In this document: positions 1 to 11,161 of the stretch, in pieces
Numbering within the stretch: the stretch's first letter is position 1
How the letters are laid out: every line of letters begins with the position of its first letter
Origin: Spinacia oleracea
Taxonomy: Eukaryota; Streptophyta; Magnoliopsida; Caryophyllales; Amaranthaceae
NCBI RefSeq assembly: GCF_020520425.1
Contig: NC_079492.1
Coordinates: 138,202,361 to 138,266,360, forward strand
DNA length: 64,000 nt
Reading direction: 5' to 3'
The notes under the pieces: model-generated
Told to the model about the DNA's origin: nothing
What the model saw: the letters and a program-made list of their open reading frames with translations, nothing else
The model's database searches: none
Program-made: the position numbers and the translations under genes

Positions 1-194
1 AGAAAAGGAGAAAAACAATTTTTAATGAGTATTTTTTATTGTTAATGAAAGTGGTTCTTGAGATATTTTTAATTTAATTAATTAGAATAAATATGTAACT
101 TTGTATGAGGCCCACTTATAATAAGGATATGTTGCACTTAAAATTTGGGACAACTATGAAAGAGAAATGTGGCACTTAAAATGGGACGGGGGAG
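1..194. mobile_element. Right part of a Stowaway-like MITE
   Basis: The stretch ends in GGGACGGGGGAG followed by TA, the terminal pattern of the CTCCCTCC-type MITEs found many times in this window. The left end lies outside the window, so length and pairing of the inverted repeats cannot be checked. From 195 to 331 I see only AT-rich sequence. Confidence 0.35.
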
Positions 195-331
195 TAAAAG
201 TAGATATTTTTGTAAATATATTATTAAGATGAGTACATTAAACAAATAATATATCATCCATACGACTTTATGCTTTCATACATATAATTAGATAACCAAC
301 ATAGTTAATGTTGATTATGTATTATGTTCTA

Positions 332-686
332 TGAAAACATTGTAGTTTCATACGCAAGAAAGAAGAGAGAAAGTGTGCTCCAATCCAGTTTTCATTCATT
401 GCGGCTTGCCCTAAAGAGTGGCTAAGCAAGGCATTATATACAACCCTAAGTACTACACTTAACCAATGAAATAAGGACAGCTAGCATACAAGAGAATCAA
501 CCTAGAGTAGCACACAATTGTGGCCCTAGGATCAGTCACATGATGCTGACAGAAATGGCAAAAAACGGCTAGATAGTACATGATCACATGCACTGAATTT
601 GATAGAAACTAGGAGCTGGATTGGGCTTCATTCACATGGCTCATAGGCCTTCATTTACTTGGCACACAGGCCTTACTTCTTCAATA
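332..686 (-). repeat. Copia LTR (3' LTR, left)
   Basis: Direct repeat of 355 bp, almost identical to 5250-5606. It begins TGAAAACATTG on the plus strand. The outer dinucleotide at the other end is TA where TG is usual for LTRs, and the same is true in both copies. Confidence 0.92.
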
Positions 687-3600
687 CTCCCCCTCAAGCT
701 GAGAGTGAGAGCTTCGAACTCCCAGCTTGGACAGAAGGTGGTTGTGCTGTTGAGTAGTCAAGAGCTTGGTGAACACATCTGCAAGTTGTTGAGAGGAAGG
801 AACATAGACAGGTTTAATCAGCCCTTTAGTAGCTTGTTCTCTTATAAAGTGACAGTCAATGTCAACATGTTTAGTCTTCTCATGGTGGACTGGATTAGCT
901 GCAATGGCAATGGCTGCCTGATTGTCACACTTGATCAGGGTTGTATCAAGGTTCTTAATTCCCAGATCTTTCAGTAGTTGTTTAAGCCACATTACTTCAC
1001 ACACAGTCAAGGTCATAGACCTGTATTCAGCTTATGCACTGCTTCTTGCTACAACATTTTGTCTTTTTGATTTCCATGAGATGGGAGAGTTCCCTAGAAG
1101 GATGCAAAAACCAGATGTTGATCTTCTTATTGATGGACATCCTGCCCAGTCATTGTCACAGTATGCAGTGAGTTGTGCACTTGATTTGCTTGCCAGTAAG
1201 ATGCCTTGGTCTATGCTGCTTGCAAGGTACCTTAGGACTCTCTTAGCAGCTTGCATATGCACTGTAGTTGGTTTGTGCATGAATTTGCTCAGAACATGGA
1301 CAGTGTATGCAATATCTGGTCTTGTTAATGTAAGATAGATGAGTTTTCCTACCAATTTCTGATAGCTTTCTGGGTTGTCAAGTACATCACCTATGTCTGC
1401 AGTGAGTTTGGTGTGACTGTCCATGAGAAGCTTGAGAGTTCTGCAGTTTTTCATCTTATACTCTTCAAGTAGATCAAGCACATATTTCTTTTGAGAGAGG
1501 AAGATCCCCTGTTGTGATCTATCTGCTTCAATCCCAAGAAATTATCTTAGCTCACCCATGTCCTTCATGTGAAACTAAGAGGAGGGAAAGGTTTTGGTGT
1601 CCTCAATGGCTTGCATATCATTTCCTGCCAGCACAAGATCATCTACATATACTAGTATCACAGTAAATGACTTCCCACTTTGCTTAGTGAACAAAGAATA
1701 GTCAGATTTGGATTGGAAGAAATTGTAGCTTTTGAGAGCTTGACTGAGTTTGGCAAACCACTGTCTGGGAGCTTGTTTGAGGCCATATAGTGATTTCACA
1801 AGCTTACCTACTTTGTTGGACTTGTATCCCAACTGTTGTGATTGCTCCCCCTCTCTTTGAATGGATATTCTTCCCCCCTTGCCACAGTAGCCAGGTGGAA
1901 GCTTCATGTATACAGTTTCCTGCAAATCACCATGCAAGAATGCATTTTTAACATCCATTTGATGGACAAACCATTCCTGTAAGGAAGCTACAGCAAGCAA
2001 AGATCTAACAGTTGCCATTTTGGCTACTGGGGCAAATGTCTCCTCATAGTCAACACCATATGTTTGCCTATTGCCTAGAACAACAAGTCTGCATTTGTCT
2101 CTTTCAACCCTACCATCTCTATGAAATTTTGTTCTGTACAGCCATTTGCAACCAATTGCTGTTTTTCCTGGTGGTAGGTCTGTGATTTCCCAAGTGTTGT
2201 TTTCCTCAAGAGCTTCTAACTCCTCATTCATAGCATCCACCCACCTTTTGTGCTTCACAACATCTTTGTAGTGGTGTGGGACAACATTCTTTATAACTTT
2301 GGCTAGAAAGCAAAAAAATTCATAGGTGGCTTGGGTGTAGGTTGATGGGTGAATTTTTGTAGGTTGGACAACACTGACATTGTGAGCTACATGATAGTCA
2401 CTATGCCAGGAGGGTGGTTTGTGTTGTCTAGTAGATTTTCTAGGTATGGTGGGGGTTGGGGTTTGTGTTTGTTGGGGAGGTGGTGGAGGTGGAGGTGATT
2501 GGGTCTCAGTGGGTGGTTCATGAATGTCATTTTCTGTAGTGTTTGGTGTAGTTTCCAGTTCACTCCAATCACTGCAGGTTATGGTGTTTTGTGGGTTTCT
2601 GGTTGTTTGTTGTTTAAACAGTTTACATGGAAACACATGTTCAAAGAATTTGACATCTCTGCTTACAAACACTACATTGTTTGTCAAATTTAGCAACTTG
2701 TACCCTTTCTGAGTCAGAGAATATCCCAACATTAAACAAGGTACCCCCCTAGCTTGAAACTTATCAGATAATCTACTAGGATTACTAGCCATAGCAAGAT
2801 AACCAATAGATTTAAGATGATCATAGGTAGGAAGGGTTTTATGAAGTACCTCATAAGGAGTTTTGTTGTCCAGAACTGTTCTTGGAATTCCGTTGGTGAT
2901 GTATACAGCAGCAAGTACACAATCACCCCAAAAATGTAGAGGTAAACCACCCTGAAATCTAAGAGCTCTAGCCATTTCCAGTAAGTTTCTGTGCTTTCTT
3001 TCAGCTCGACCATTTTGTTGAGGTCTGTTAACACATGAAGTCTGATGTATGATTCCCAATTTGTCAAAAAAAGGTCTGCATTGTTGGCTGTCATCAAACT
3101 CAAGTGCATTGTCAGATCTGATGATCTTGACTCTTTTGCTGAACTGATTCTTGCACATGTTTACAAATGTTGTGATTGCTTCAAATGCATCAGATTTCCG
3201 TCTCAATAGGTGTGCCCATGTGACCCTGGAATGATCATCTACCATAGTTAGAAAATATCTGTGATTTCCTCTGGTTTTGACCTTATAGGCACCCCAAATG
3301 TCTATATGAACAAGTTCAAATAGATCTTTTGCTCTTGATTTGCTTAGACTGTAGGGAAGTTTGGTCAGCTTTGCTGTAGGACAGGTGATGCATACATCAC
3401 TGCAGTTGCTTTTGAACCCTTTTAGCCCTTGTATTTTGCTTATTTTCTTCAATGGTGCATGTCCCAACCTGTGATGTCAGAGTGTTGTATCACTGAGAGT
3501 AGTAACATTTGATACAGTAGCAGGCAAGTCAAATGTTGTGAGACCTGTATCAGCATTCATGGCTTTACTGTGTTGGCTTTCAAGACTATGTTGAGACATG

Positions 3601-5249
3601 GTTTTCTTCAGATCCATCAGAATCTGTTGCATGGGCTTGTTGATCAAGTAGTAGAGACCATTTTCAGCCTTTCCTACTCCTCTAATTCTGTCTGAGTTGA
3701 TGTCTTGAATCACACAGAAGTTTGAGTGAAAATTGACTTTGCATTGAGCATCTGTGGCTAACTTCTGAACAGATAGAAGGTTGTGTTTGAATTCTGGCAC
3801 ATACAGCACATTATCAAGATTCAATCCCTTTTCCAACTTCACCTTTCCACAGTGTGAGATAATGGAGGTGTGTCTAGTTGGTAGATTGATTTTAGGTTCA
3901 TTTTTGCTTTTCTCTGGTTGAAGAATCATTGCAAAACTTCCTGTCATGTGATCTGAAGCACCTGAGTCAATTATCCACTCAGATTTCACACTATCTGCAT
4001 AGTGACAGCTCACCATACCAGCATAGCTCATATCAAAGTCATCTTCAGTGTCTGAGTGACTTGCTTTTGATGGAGTTGGCAGCAGTTTCATGAGTTGTTC
4101 AAGCTGCTGAGCAGTGAACATAGCTGGTTGAGTGTTAGAGCTAGAACTGCTAGCACTTCCCTGAGCATTTGCAGTTGTTCTGCCACCACCTCTTCCATTT
4201 CTTCCTCTATTCCATCTTCCACCTCTAGCATTGTTTCCATATTCTCTTCCTTTCCCTCTTTGGTCTTTATCCTTTTGGCCTCTTGGATGCCAACTTGGAA
4301 AGCCAACTACAGTCCAGCATTTATCCTTGGTGTGACCAGTCCTGCCACAAGCTAAACAGTTCTCATCACTGCCCTTGCTATACATAGCTAGAGGTTCTGA
4401 TTCTTCTTTAACAGGTTTAAGAATTTCTCTTTGTGATTCTTCTTGTTGCAGTGCACTACAAGAAGAGTCAACAGATGGTAGTGGGCTCATCATTAGAAGA
4501 TTACTTCTCAATCCTCCATATATCTCATCTACACCATTCAGAAACTGAAACAATTTTTGTTCTTCTTTTTGTTGATGCAATGCACCCACAAATGCATTGA
4601 TTTCTGGAATCATGGTAGTAATAGGAGGGTATGAGTTAAGAGATTCTAGTTCTTCCCACAGTCCTCTAAGATCTGTGTAGTAATCTGTAATTGGTTTTCC
4701 CTGTTGTTTCATTTCATACACCTGTTTGTTCAGCTTATATTTCCTAGAACCATTTGTGACAGAGTATCTTTGGTCAAGTTGACTCCATATCTGTGCAGCA
4801 TTAGTTCCAAACATGACAGACTTCTTGATAGACTCAGACACATTTGCAATGAGCCATGAGATCACCATGCTATTGCATGTGTCCCAGTGCTCTTGTTTCA
4901 CTGCATCAGAGGGGTCTCTTTTGACTAGACCAGTCAGAAATCCCAGCTTTCTTCTAGCAGCTAGGGTGATTTCAAAGGATCTCTTCCAAGATCTATAATT
5001 TGAGGCACCCTGAAGTTTTTCAACTACTACAGAGGTGCTCCCATCAGATGGATGTAAATATAAGGGACTAGTGGTGTCTATGGTAGTCATGTTATTTTTG
5101 TTCACAAACAGACTCTATACTAGCAGAAATAAACAATAAAGTTTGAAGCTTTACTAACTTGTTATTCTAACAAATTTCCTGAATCATTCTTGCAGAAACA
5201 CACAATGTAAGAGAGTTGAGTACTACCTGAACCTGGTAGCTTGATACCA

Positions 5250-5606
5250 TGAAAACATTGTAGTTTCATACGCAAGAAAGAAGAGAGAAAGTGTGTGCTC
5301 CAATCCAGTTTTCATTCATTACGGCTTGCCCTAAAGAGTGGCTAAGCAAGGCATTATATACAGCCCTAAGTATTACACTTAACCAATGAAATAAGGACAG
5401 CTAGCATACAAGAGAATCAACCTAGAGTAGCACACAATTGTGGCCCTAGGATCAGTCACATGATGCTGACAGAAATGACAAAAAACGGCTAGATAGTACA
5501 TGATCACATGCACTAAATTTGATAGAAACTAGGAGCTGGATTGGGCTTCATTCACATGGCTCATAGGCCTTCATTTACTTGGCACACAGGCCTTACTTCT
5601 TCAATA
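5250..5606 (-). repeat. Copia LTR (5' LTR, right)
   Basis: Direct repeat of 357 bp and partner of 332-686, with about 1.4 % substitution. It directly adjoins the primer-binding site at 5226-5249, which identifies it as the 5' LTR of a minus-strand element. Confidence 0.92.
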
Positions 5607-6391
5607 TTGTCCATAGAGATCAAAGTGAGTCACATGTACAAAATGAAGAAAAAGATATAGACGAGATACAAGTTTTTGGCACATTATTGGAGTCAATATG
5701 ATAAAGTTTAAGAAGCGTACAATCGGAGGTATATCACTCATTATTTAAATAAATAAATAAATAAAAAGTATTAAAATCGGAATATACTTGGTTACTAAGT
5801 ATTTCTTTTCAAGCTTTAAAAAATACATTAATAATTATAACTTGAGAACTTAAATACCAATACTTTATGTATTTCCTAAATATCACATTATTTGATTTTT
5901 TTTAATACTATTTATATTAGACATTTAATCATCTTTTGTGATGAATATGTAAGAAAAATGCAGTCATATGAGATTTTGTTAGATTCGTATCGAAAATATT
6001 TTCTAAATATTAAATTTTTATAGTTTTACTAAAATTTAAAGTCAAAGTCATACACTTTATCCATTTCGGAAATATCGCACCATGGTTAACTTTTACTCCT
6101 CTAACCATTACTTTGACTATTAATATCTCAAATCGTGTGCAAGTAAAAATCACAAAAAATCAATATTTAGAAATATATATATCAATACAAATCTAACATG
6201 ACCCCGCATGACTAAAAATCACAAAAATTGCCAAAGTCGTAGTGTGAATAGTGTAAAAATAAAATATGCTATATTTTAAGAACGGAGGGAGTATTAGAGA
6301 ACGTAAAGTCAACTATGATACAATATTTAAATACTCCGTAATAGATAATTAAGAGAAATCTAAATAGCTGTGTCGTCCCCACCGTTCCGTA
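5607..6391. other. Intergenic, aquaporin upstream region
   Basis: There is no gene here. The stretch is AT-rich sequence containing one degenerate MITE (6053-6291), and it leads into the aquaporin promoter. Confidence 0.6.
6053..6291. mobile_element. Stowaway-like MITE, family with AATATCGCACCA arm
   Basis: The right end reads ACGGAGGGAG followed by TA. The left arm carries CCATTTCGGAAATATCGCACC. The internal sequence (TTTTACTCCTCTAACCATTA, then ATCTAACATGACC) closely matches 23223-23464, so these are two copies of one family. The left terminus is eroded. Confidence 0.6.
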
Positions 6392-6401
6392 TCTATAAAA
6401 G
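6392..6401 (+). promoter_or_regulatory. Probable TATA box of the aquaporin gene
   Basis: TCTATAAAAG lies about 110 bp before the aquaporin ATG at 6503. Position and sequence fit a plant TATA box with a transcription start near 6430. A CT/GA-rich leader (GAGATCGAGAGAGA) runs up to the start codon. Confidence 0.6.
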
Positions 6402-6502
6402 GTAATGAACTCAACCCTGGAGTCCGCCACTTACATCAAGCTACCTCATTAAATAACCATCCTATTCTACACAAAGAAAAAAAACACAGAGATCGAGAGA
6501 GA

Positions 6503-8639
6503 ATGGCAGGAGGAAGAACAAGGCATGAGTCGAGGGACGATGATGACCATGATACGAATTTGGGATTAAACAAGTACCCAGATAAGCTACCACTTGGTAC
6601 ATCAGTTCCAGATTCATCAAAGGACTACAAAGACCCTCCTCCCGCACCCATGTGGGAACACGGCGAGCTCAGAAGATGGGCCTTTTGGAGAGCTGGTATT
6701 GCTGAATTCGTCGCTACCTTCTTGTTCGTCTATGTCTCCATTTTAACTGTCATGGGTGTTCTTCGTACTCCCAACAAGTGTAATACTGTTGGTATTCAGG
6801 GTATTGCTTGGGCTTTTGGTGGCATGATCTTTACCCTTGTTTACTGCACTGCTGGTTTTTCTGGTAATTAACTTATTTTTCCCTTTTTTGTGTAATGTAA
6901 TTAAGAAAGATTATTAATTAATTACTGATTAAGTTGTTAAAATGAAATGGGGCAGGTGGACACATAAACCCAGCAGTGAGCTTTGGGATGTTATTGGCAA
7001 GGAAATTGTCGATAACAAGAGCAGTATTCTACATGTTAATGCAGTGTTTGGGAGCCATTTGTGGTGCCGGGGTGGTTAAAGGGTTCCAACCCACCCCATA
7101 TGCTTTATTGGGTGGTGGTGCCAATGTGGTTGCTGAAGGTTATACAAAGGGTGCTGGTCTTGGTGCTGAGATTGTTGGCACTTTTGTTCTTGTTTACACT
7201 GTTTTCTCTGCTACTGATCCCAAGAGAATTGCAAGAGACTCTCCTATTCCTGTAAGTTCAATCTTCTTCTTCATTTGTTTTTAAATTATATTTACCATTA
7301 AGTTTACTTCTGGTCAACGATTTTAATTTTCATATTTGAATTTACATTAATATCAACCAATACCACAAAGTGGTACACAAATTGCATGTGGAACAGATAA
7401 TTCAGACTTGTCACTAACACGGACATTTGACTAGAATTAACTGAAAATGTGACGGTCTTTTTGGGTGTTACTATAGATAGAGGTAGGACAAAAATTACAA
7501 ACATGAGAATGAAGTAAATTTGTGTCTTTAATTTTCCTAATTAAGGTAGAAATGTATGCTGATTTCACCAATGGGGAAATTAAAGCTAAGGTATAATAGT
7601 GATGGACTGATTGTTTTTACATAAATGGATGGGGTTGTGTTGGATTTTCCTGCACCCGTTTTTTGCCACAGAAGTACTGGTTGGATTTAGAGAATTGAAA
7701 TAATGTGTACATCACTTTCCAAAAATAGCTGGGGTTCGAGGGTGACTTGTCTCTTACTTCACTTTAATTACTTTTCGCTGTATAATTGGCTTCTTATGAT
7801 AATTTCATTGAATTTCTATACTCCCTATCAAAATTCTAGCCATCTATTATGTGTGATCTACGTTCGATTATAGTCTAGTCATGCCATATATCTAGCCGAC
7901 GTAGGTTAAGATTCTTCCGTTTATCGACCTAATGTTATCTGAATTGCCCTTATCTAACTTACTATTAAGATCTGGCCCATAAAACATCACGTATTGTTAA
8001 CCTGGACCATGAAATATCACGTGTGTGGGTCCCACGTTGATAAAAATATAACAGATTGAGCGCGTTGCTTCCCTGATTGTCATATGGTTTTAAGGTGAAA
8101 CCTCTTTTGATCTTGTAAAGTGGATTATCTTTTGACAACGGGCGCCGACCAATTCCGTATTTAACACTTATATTATAATATTGTCTGTTGTGGAGATCTG
8201 AATATATCTATGGAAAATGAATATTTTGTGGTTCGTACGTTACAGGTTTTGGCGCCTCTCCCAATTGGATTTGCGGTGTTTTTGGTCCACTTAGCAACTA
8301 TCCCAATCACCGGAACAGGCATCAATCCAGCTAGGAGTTTGGGAGCTGCAATCGTCTACAACAACAGGCTAGGATGGGATGACCAAGTATATATATATAT
8401 ATTCCTTTACTATTAATAGCATTATTTAATTTCAATCATCTAATCCTTTTTAAGTAATAAATCTAGATCTTAAATCTTAATACTAAAATGTTTGACTGTT
8501 TTAAAAATAATTGCAGTGGATATTCTGGGTGGGACCCTTCATTGGAGCCGCTCTTGCTGCTGTGTACCACCAGATTGTTCTGAGAGCCATGCCCTTCAAG
8601 TCCAAGTCTAGCAGCAAAACTATAGCTTCTACTCCATAG
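6503..8639 (+). CDS. PIP1: Plasma-membrane aquaporin, PIP1 type
   Basis: Water channel (major intrinsic protein) of the plasma membrane. Exons 6503-6863, 6956-7251, 8246-8386 and 8517-8639 all join in frame with GT-AG borders and give 306 aa. These are the usual three PIP intron positions. Visible marks: loop A PNKC with the conserved Cys (about residue 93), loop [10 protein letters not shown] (first NPA, 125-127), loop E GINPARS (second NPA, 246-248), and the water-filter residues His234 and Arg249. The conserved stretches [14 protein letters not shown] and [19 protein letters not shown] are present. The N-terminal part with [12 protein letters not shown] and [10 protein letters not shown], and the short C-terminus without the PIP2 phospho-motif, favour PIP1. 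The N-terminus is somewhat longer than usual (PIP1s are near 286 aa) and has an acidic DDDDHD run. The second intron is 994 bp. Family identity is secure; PIP1 against PIP2 is likely but not certain. Confidence 0.93.
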
Positions 8640-9389
8640 TTTGCTTAATTAATTTGGAATTATATTAATTAAATATAGTTCTTTTTAATTTATCTTTTTT
8701 TTTTTTCCTCTCTCTCCTCTGAAATCTCCATTTTATTTTGTCGATCATTTTGTGCTTAATTAAATGTGTGTATTATTAGTACTATTACTATTATCGGGAA
8801 CAAGATCAGCTTGTTGTAATTAATGGGTTTTGTCCATTTCGATCATCTCGTTTCTTTATCAGATCAATATGAGTGAGTGAATGAATGAATCATACATCCA
8901 TCTAGCCTGTTGGGATTAAGACATTAATTGGCTTTGTATCATATACAGCATGTTACGTTATTGTTACAATAATTCATTGTGGCATGAATAATTTGACCTG
9001 AACTTGAAATCGAATAACTCATCATTTGAATATATGACCTGAAATTGAATAATATTCTTAATTTGATTCGTTCTAATGTGTCAAATCAAAATCGGTGATC
9101 AAAAGATTCAAACGTCTTTTTTGTCACTGCTAAAATGGAAAATAATACTCTGTAATAAGATTTACTATTTTGAAAAGAATTGATAGATATGATTTCGAAA
9201 GATTTGAGTGGTGTAACATATTTTGTTTGTATTAATTTAGTAGGCCCTACTAACAATAAAGCTATTAGATTCTTTGTGTTTGCATTCAAAGATGAAAAAA
9301 TTATCCATCGACAGATCGAGACACATGCAGCATGGTAATTTATATGCATGGCTGTGGTGTTGTTAATGGTAGACTTTACAAAAAGCTTG

Positions 9390-9557
9390 ATACATATTAT
9401 AAAAAGTTAATATTTTGAAAATACATATTAAGACGAATCTAACAAGATCCACATGACTATGTTTTAATTTACGTATAAATCACTAACAATAGTCAAACAA
9501 TAATATGTGAATAGTGTAGAAATCACAAACGCTGCGAATATTAAAAATCGGAGGAAG
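9390..9557. mobile_element. Degenerate partial MITE
   Basis: It ends in ATCGGAGGAAG followed by TA. The internal sequence (GAATCTAACAAGATCCACATGACTA, in part) resembles the right half of the family at 6053-6291 and 23223-23464. No matching left end is visible. Confidence 0.35.
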
Positions 9558-10098
9558 TAATAAAATACGGTATTTATCTATATAGGCGAATACCTCGTTA
9601 CTTGATGAATAAAATTAAAGGAACCATTTAAGTTGGAATATTCGTGTAGCAGAGGTTGATTGCCGACGTCAAATAATGAGCACGGGATGAGAAAAATGAA
9701 ATATTTGGATCCTTGCTTAATGCTTATGTGTCACACAAATGTGGACAACATCAATCAAATTCCATAGCACTAAATCCACATATACGTCGACCACGCATGT
9801 TGGCAGCTTTGCATAGCACATTACATCAAACGTAGGTCCATATCAACAAAGCCCAATTGAGCCCACTTTAATTATTGGGCTTTTTCCCAACAATAACTGA
9901 CCCTAACTCATACTCGCCCACAAGTTAAGTCAGATAAACTGACAACTCCAACTATTCTGTTAGATTTTTGCTTGCTTTTCAAATACTTCACGAGAACAAA
10001 ACTCCCAAATTCAAATGCTGATTTTATAGAAAAGCCAAAAGAGATTATTTTCAAAAACAAAGATATATGGAGTACTCGGTATCTCGCAATTTAGAAGG

Positions 10099-10318
10099 TA
10101 GACTATGGTGTATAGTGAGCATGGTGCACCTTAAGAACACTAATATATAATTAAAAGAACATCTGGTTACGTGAAAAGAACATGAATATATTTTTTTATA
10201 ACAAAAAGTGAAATATTATATCGCATGTTCTTTTGTCGTAGTGTCATGTTCTTTTGCTTATGCACATATGTTCTTTTGGTGCATCATACTTACTGTGCAC
10301 CATGGTCCATAGTCCACG
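10099..10318. mobile_element. MITE with GTGGACTATGG termini
   Basis: The left end reads GTAGACTATGGTGTATAGTG and continues to GGTGCACC. The right end is its inverted form (GTGCACCATGG, CCATAGTCCAC). The centre holds several GTTCTTTT/AAAAGAAC repeats in both orientations. It is a foldback element of about 220 bp with no coding capacity. A target duplication is not clear. Confidence 0.6.
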
Positions 10319-10361
10319 AATTGTTCGGTATCTTGTTACACAAACAAACAGTCTTAACCAC

Positions 10362-10640
10362 TTGTTCACTAGACTAACACTTCATTAGTTAGGCTTACTT
10401 GTTAATATTGTTGTTCATTTGTACTAGTTAATTAAATATTTAACAGTACTCCATCTCTTTTTATTCTATACATTTGGTATCATACATACAATTTAACAAT
10501 TAAATAATGAATTGTTCACTAGACTAAGACTTCATTGGTTAGGCTTACTTGTTAATGTTGTTGTTCATTTGTACTAGTTAATTAAATTTTTAACAGTACT
10601 CCCTCCATCTCTTTTTATTCTATACGTTTGGTATCATATA
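10362..10640. repeat. Local direct duplication, about 125 bp unit
   Basis: Copy 1 (10362-10485) and copy 2 (10512-10640) share TTGTTCACTAGACTAA, GGCTTACTTGTTAAT, GTACTAGTTAATTAAAT and a MITE terminus (CTCTTTTTATTCTATAC). They differ at a handful of positions. Copy 2 runs directly into the MITE at 10599-10890, whereas copy 1 carries only the start of the MITE end. Confidence 0.8.
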
Positions 10641-10890
10641 TACTGAATTGATCATTCTTTTTCCTATTTAAACAATGTAAATTACCTTGTTTATAATGTT
10701 TTCGCTTTTATCCAAAATCTGATACCGGAAAGGTGTGAGAGATTTCAATGAATTTAATTGATTAAAATAATTATTTGGCACAATTTTTTTTATATTAGAT
10801 ATTATGGATATAAAATCAAATATTCCAAACGTAAAGATTAATGAGACATTCAAAACGAAAAATGTAAAGAATACAAAGAGATGGAGGGAG
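10599..10890. mobile_element. Stowaway-like MITE
   Basis: The left end CTCCCTCCATCTCTTTTTAT is preceded by TA. The right end is the inverted form, AAAGAGATGGAGGGAG. Length is about 292 bp. The right-hand TA duplication is blurred (GAGTTAAC follows). Confidence 0.65.
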
Positions 10891-11161
10891 GAGTTAACGA
10901 ATAATTTTTATATTTTAATGGACTGGCATTTACCTCCAATCTATTGGGTTAAAAATATATTTGGGCCGTGATCAAAACTAGCAGGACTAGCAGGCGCTTG
11001 GTTTCAGACTTTCAGTGTTTAGATTCCACAAAACTTTTCCTTTTTTAAAAGGAAAAATAAAAATAAAAATAGCTGACAAAACCTGGAAATTGTACTGACA
11101 AAATGTCAAAATTTAGGGGTTTAACAAATATTTGGAACGAAAAGCAGAATTAAATACAAAG

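Larger units (their letters stand above)
332..5606 (-). mobile_element. Ty1/Copia LTR retrotransposon, broken copy
   Basis: A full-length Copia copy read from right to left, with LTRs at both ends. Next to the right LTR (5226-5249) is a site that on the minus strand reads TGGTATCAAGC, close to the initiator-Met tRNA primer site used by Copia elements. Next to the left LTR is a purine tract (minus strand TTGAGGGGGAG). Parts in Copia order from right to left: gag with a CCHC zinc knuckle (CLACGRTGHTKDKC) and protease (DSGASDHMTG), roughly 3.5-5.1 kb; integrase, roughly 2.6-3.5 kb; reverse transcriptase (KNAFLHGDL and YVDDLVLAG), roughly 1.6-2.4 kb; RNase H, roughly 0.7-1.5 kb. The coding part is broken, with about three or four interruptions. 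No clear 5 bp target duplication is visible. The LTRs differ at 5 of 355 positions, all transitions, plus one dinucleotide gap. That suggests insertion roughly 0.5-1 million years ago at usual plant rates. Confidence 0.93.
8640..11161. other. Intergenic between aquaporin and dehydrogenase
   Basis: This stretch holds no recognisable gene. It contains the aquaporin 3' flank (T-rich, 8690-8720), several MITEs listed separately (9390-9557, 10099-10318, 10599-10890) and a local duplication (10362-10640). Confidence 0.6.

Noticed and set aside
8387-8402. TATATATATATATA as a promoter element
   Set aside because: It lies at the start of the aquaporin's third intron and is a simple dinucleotide run.
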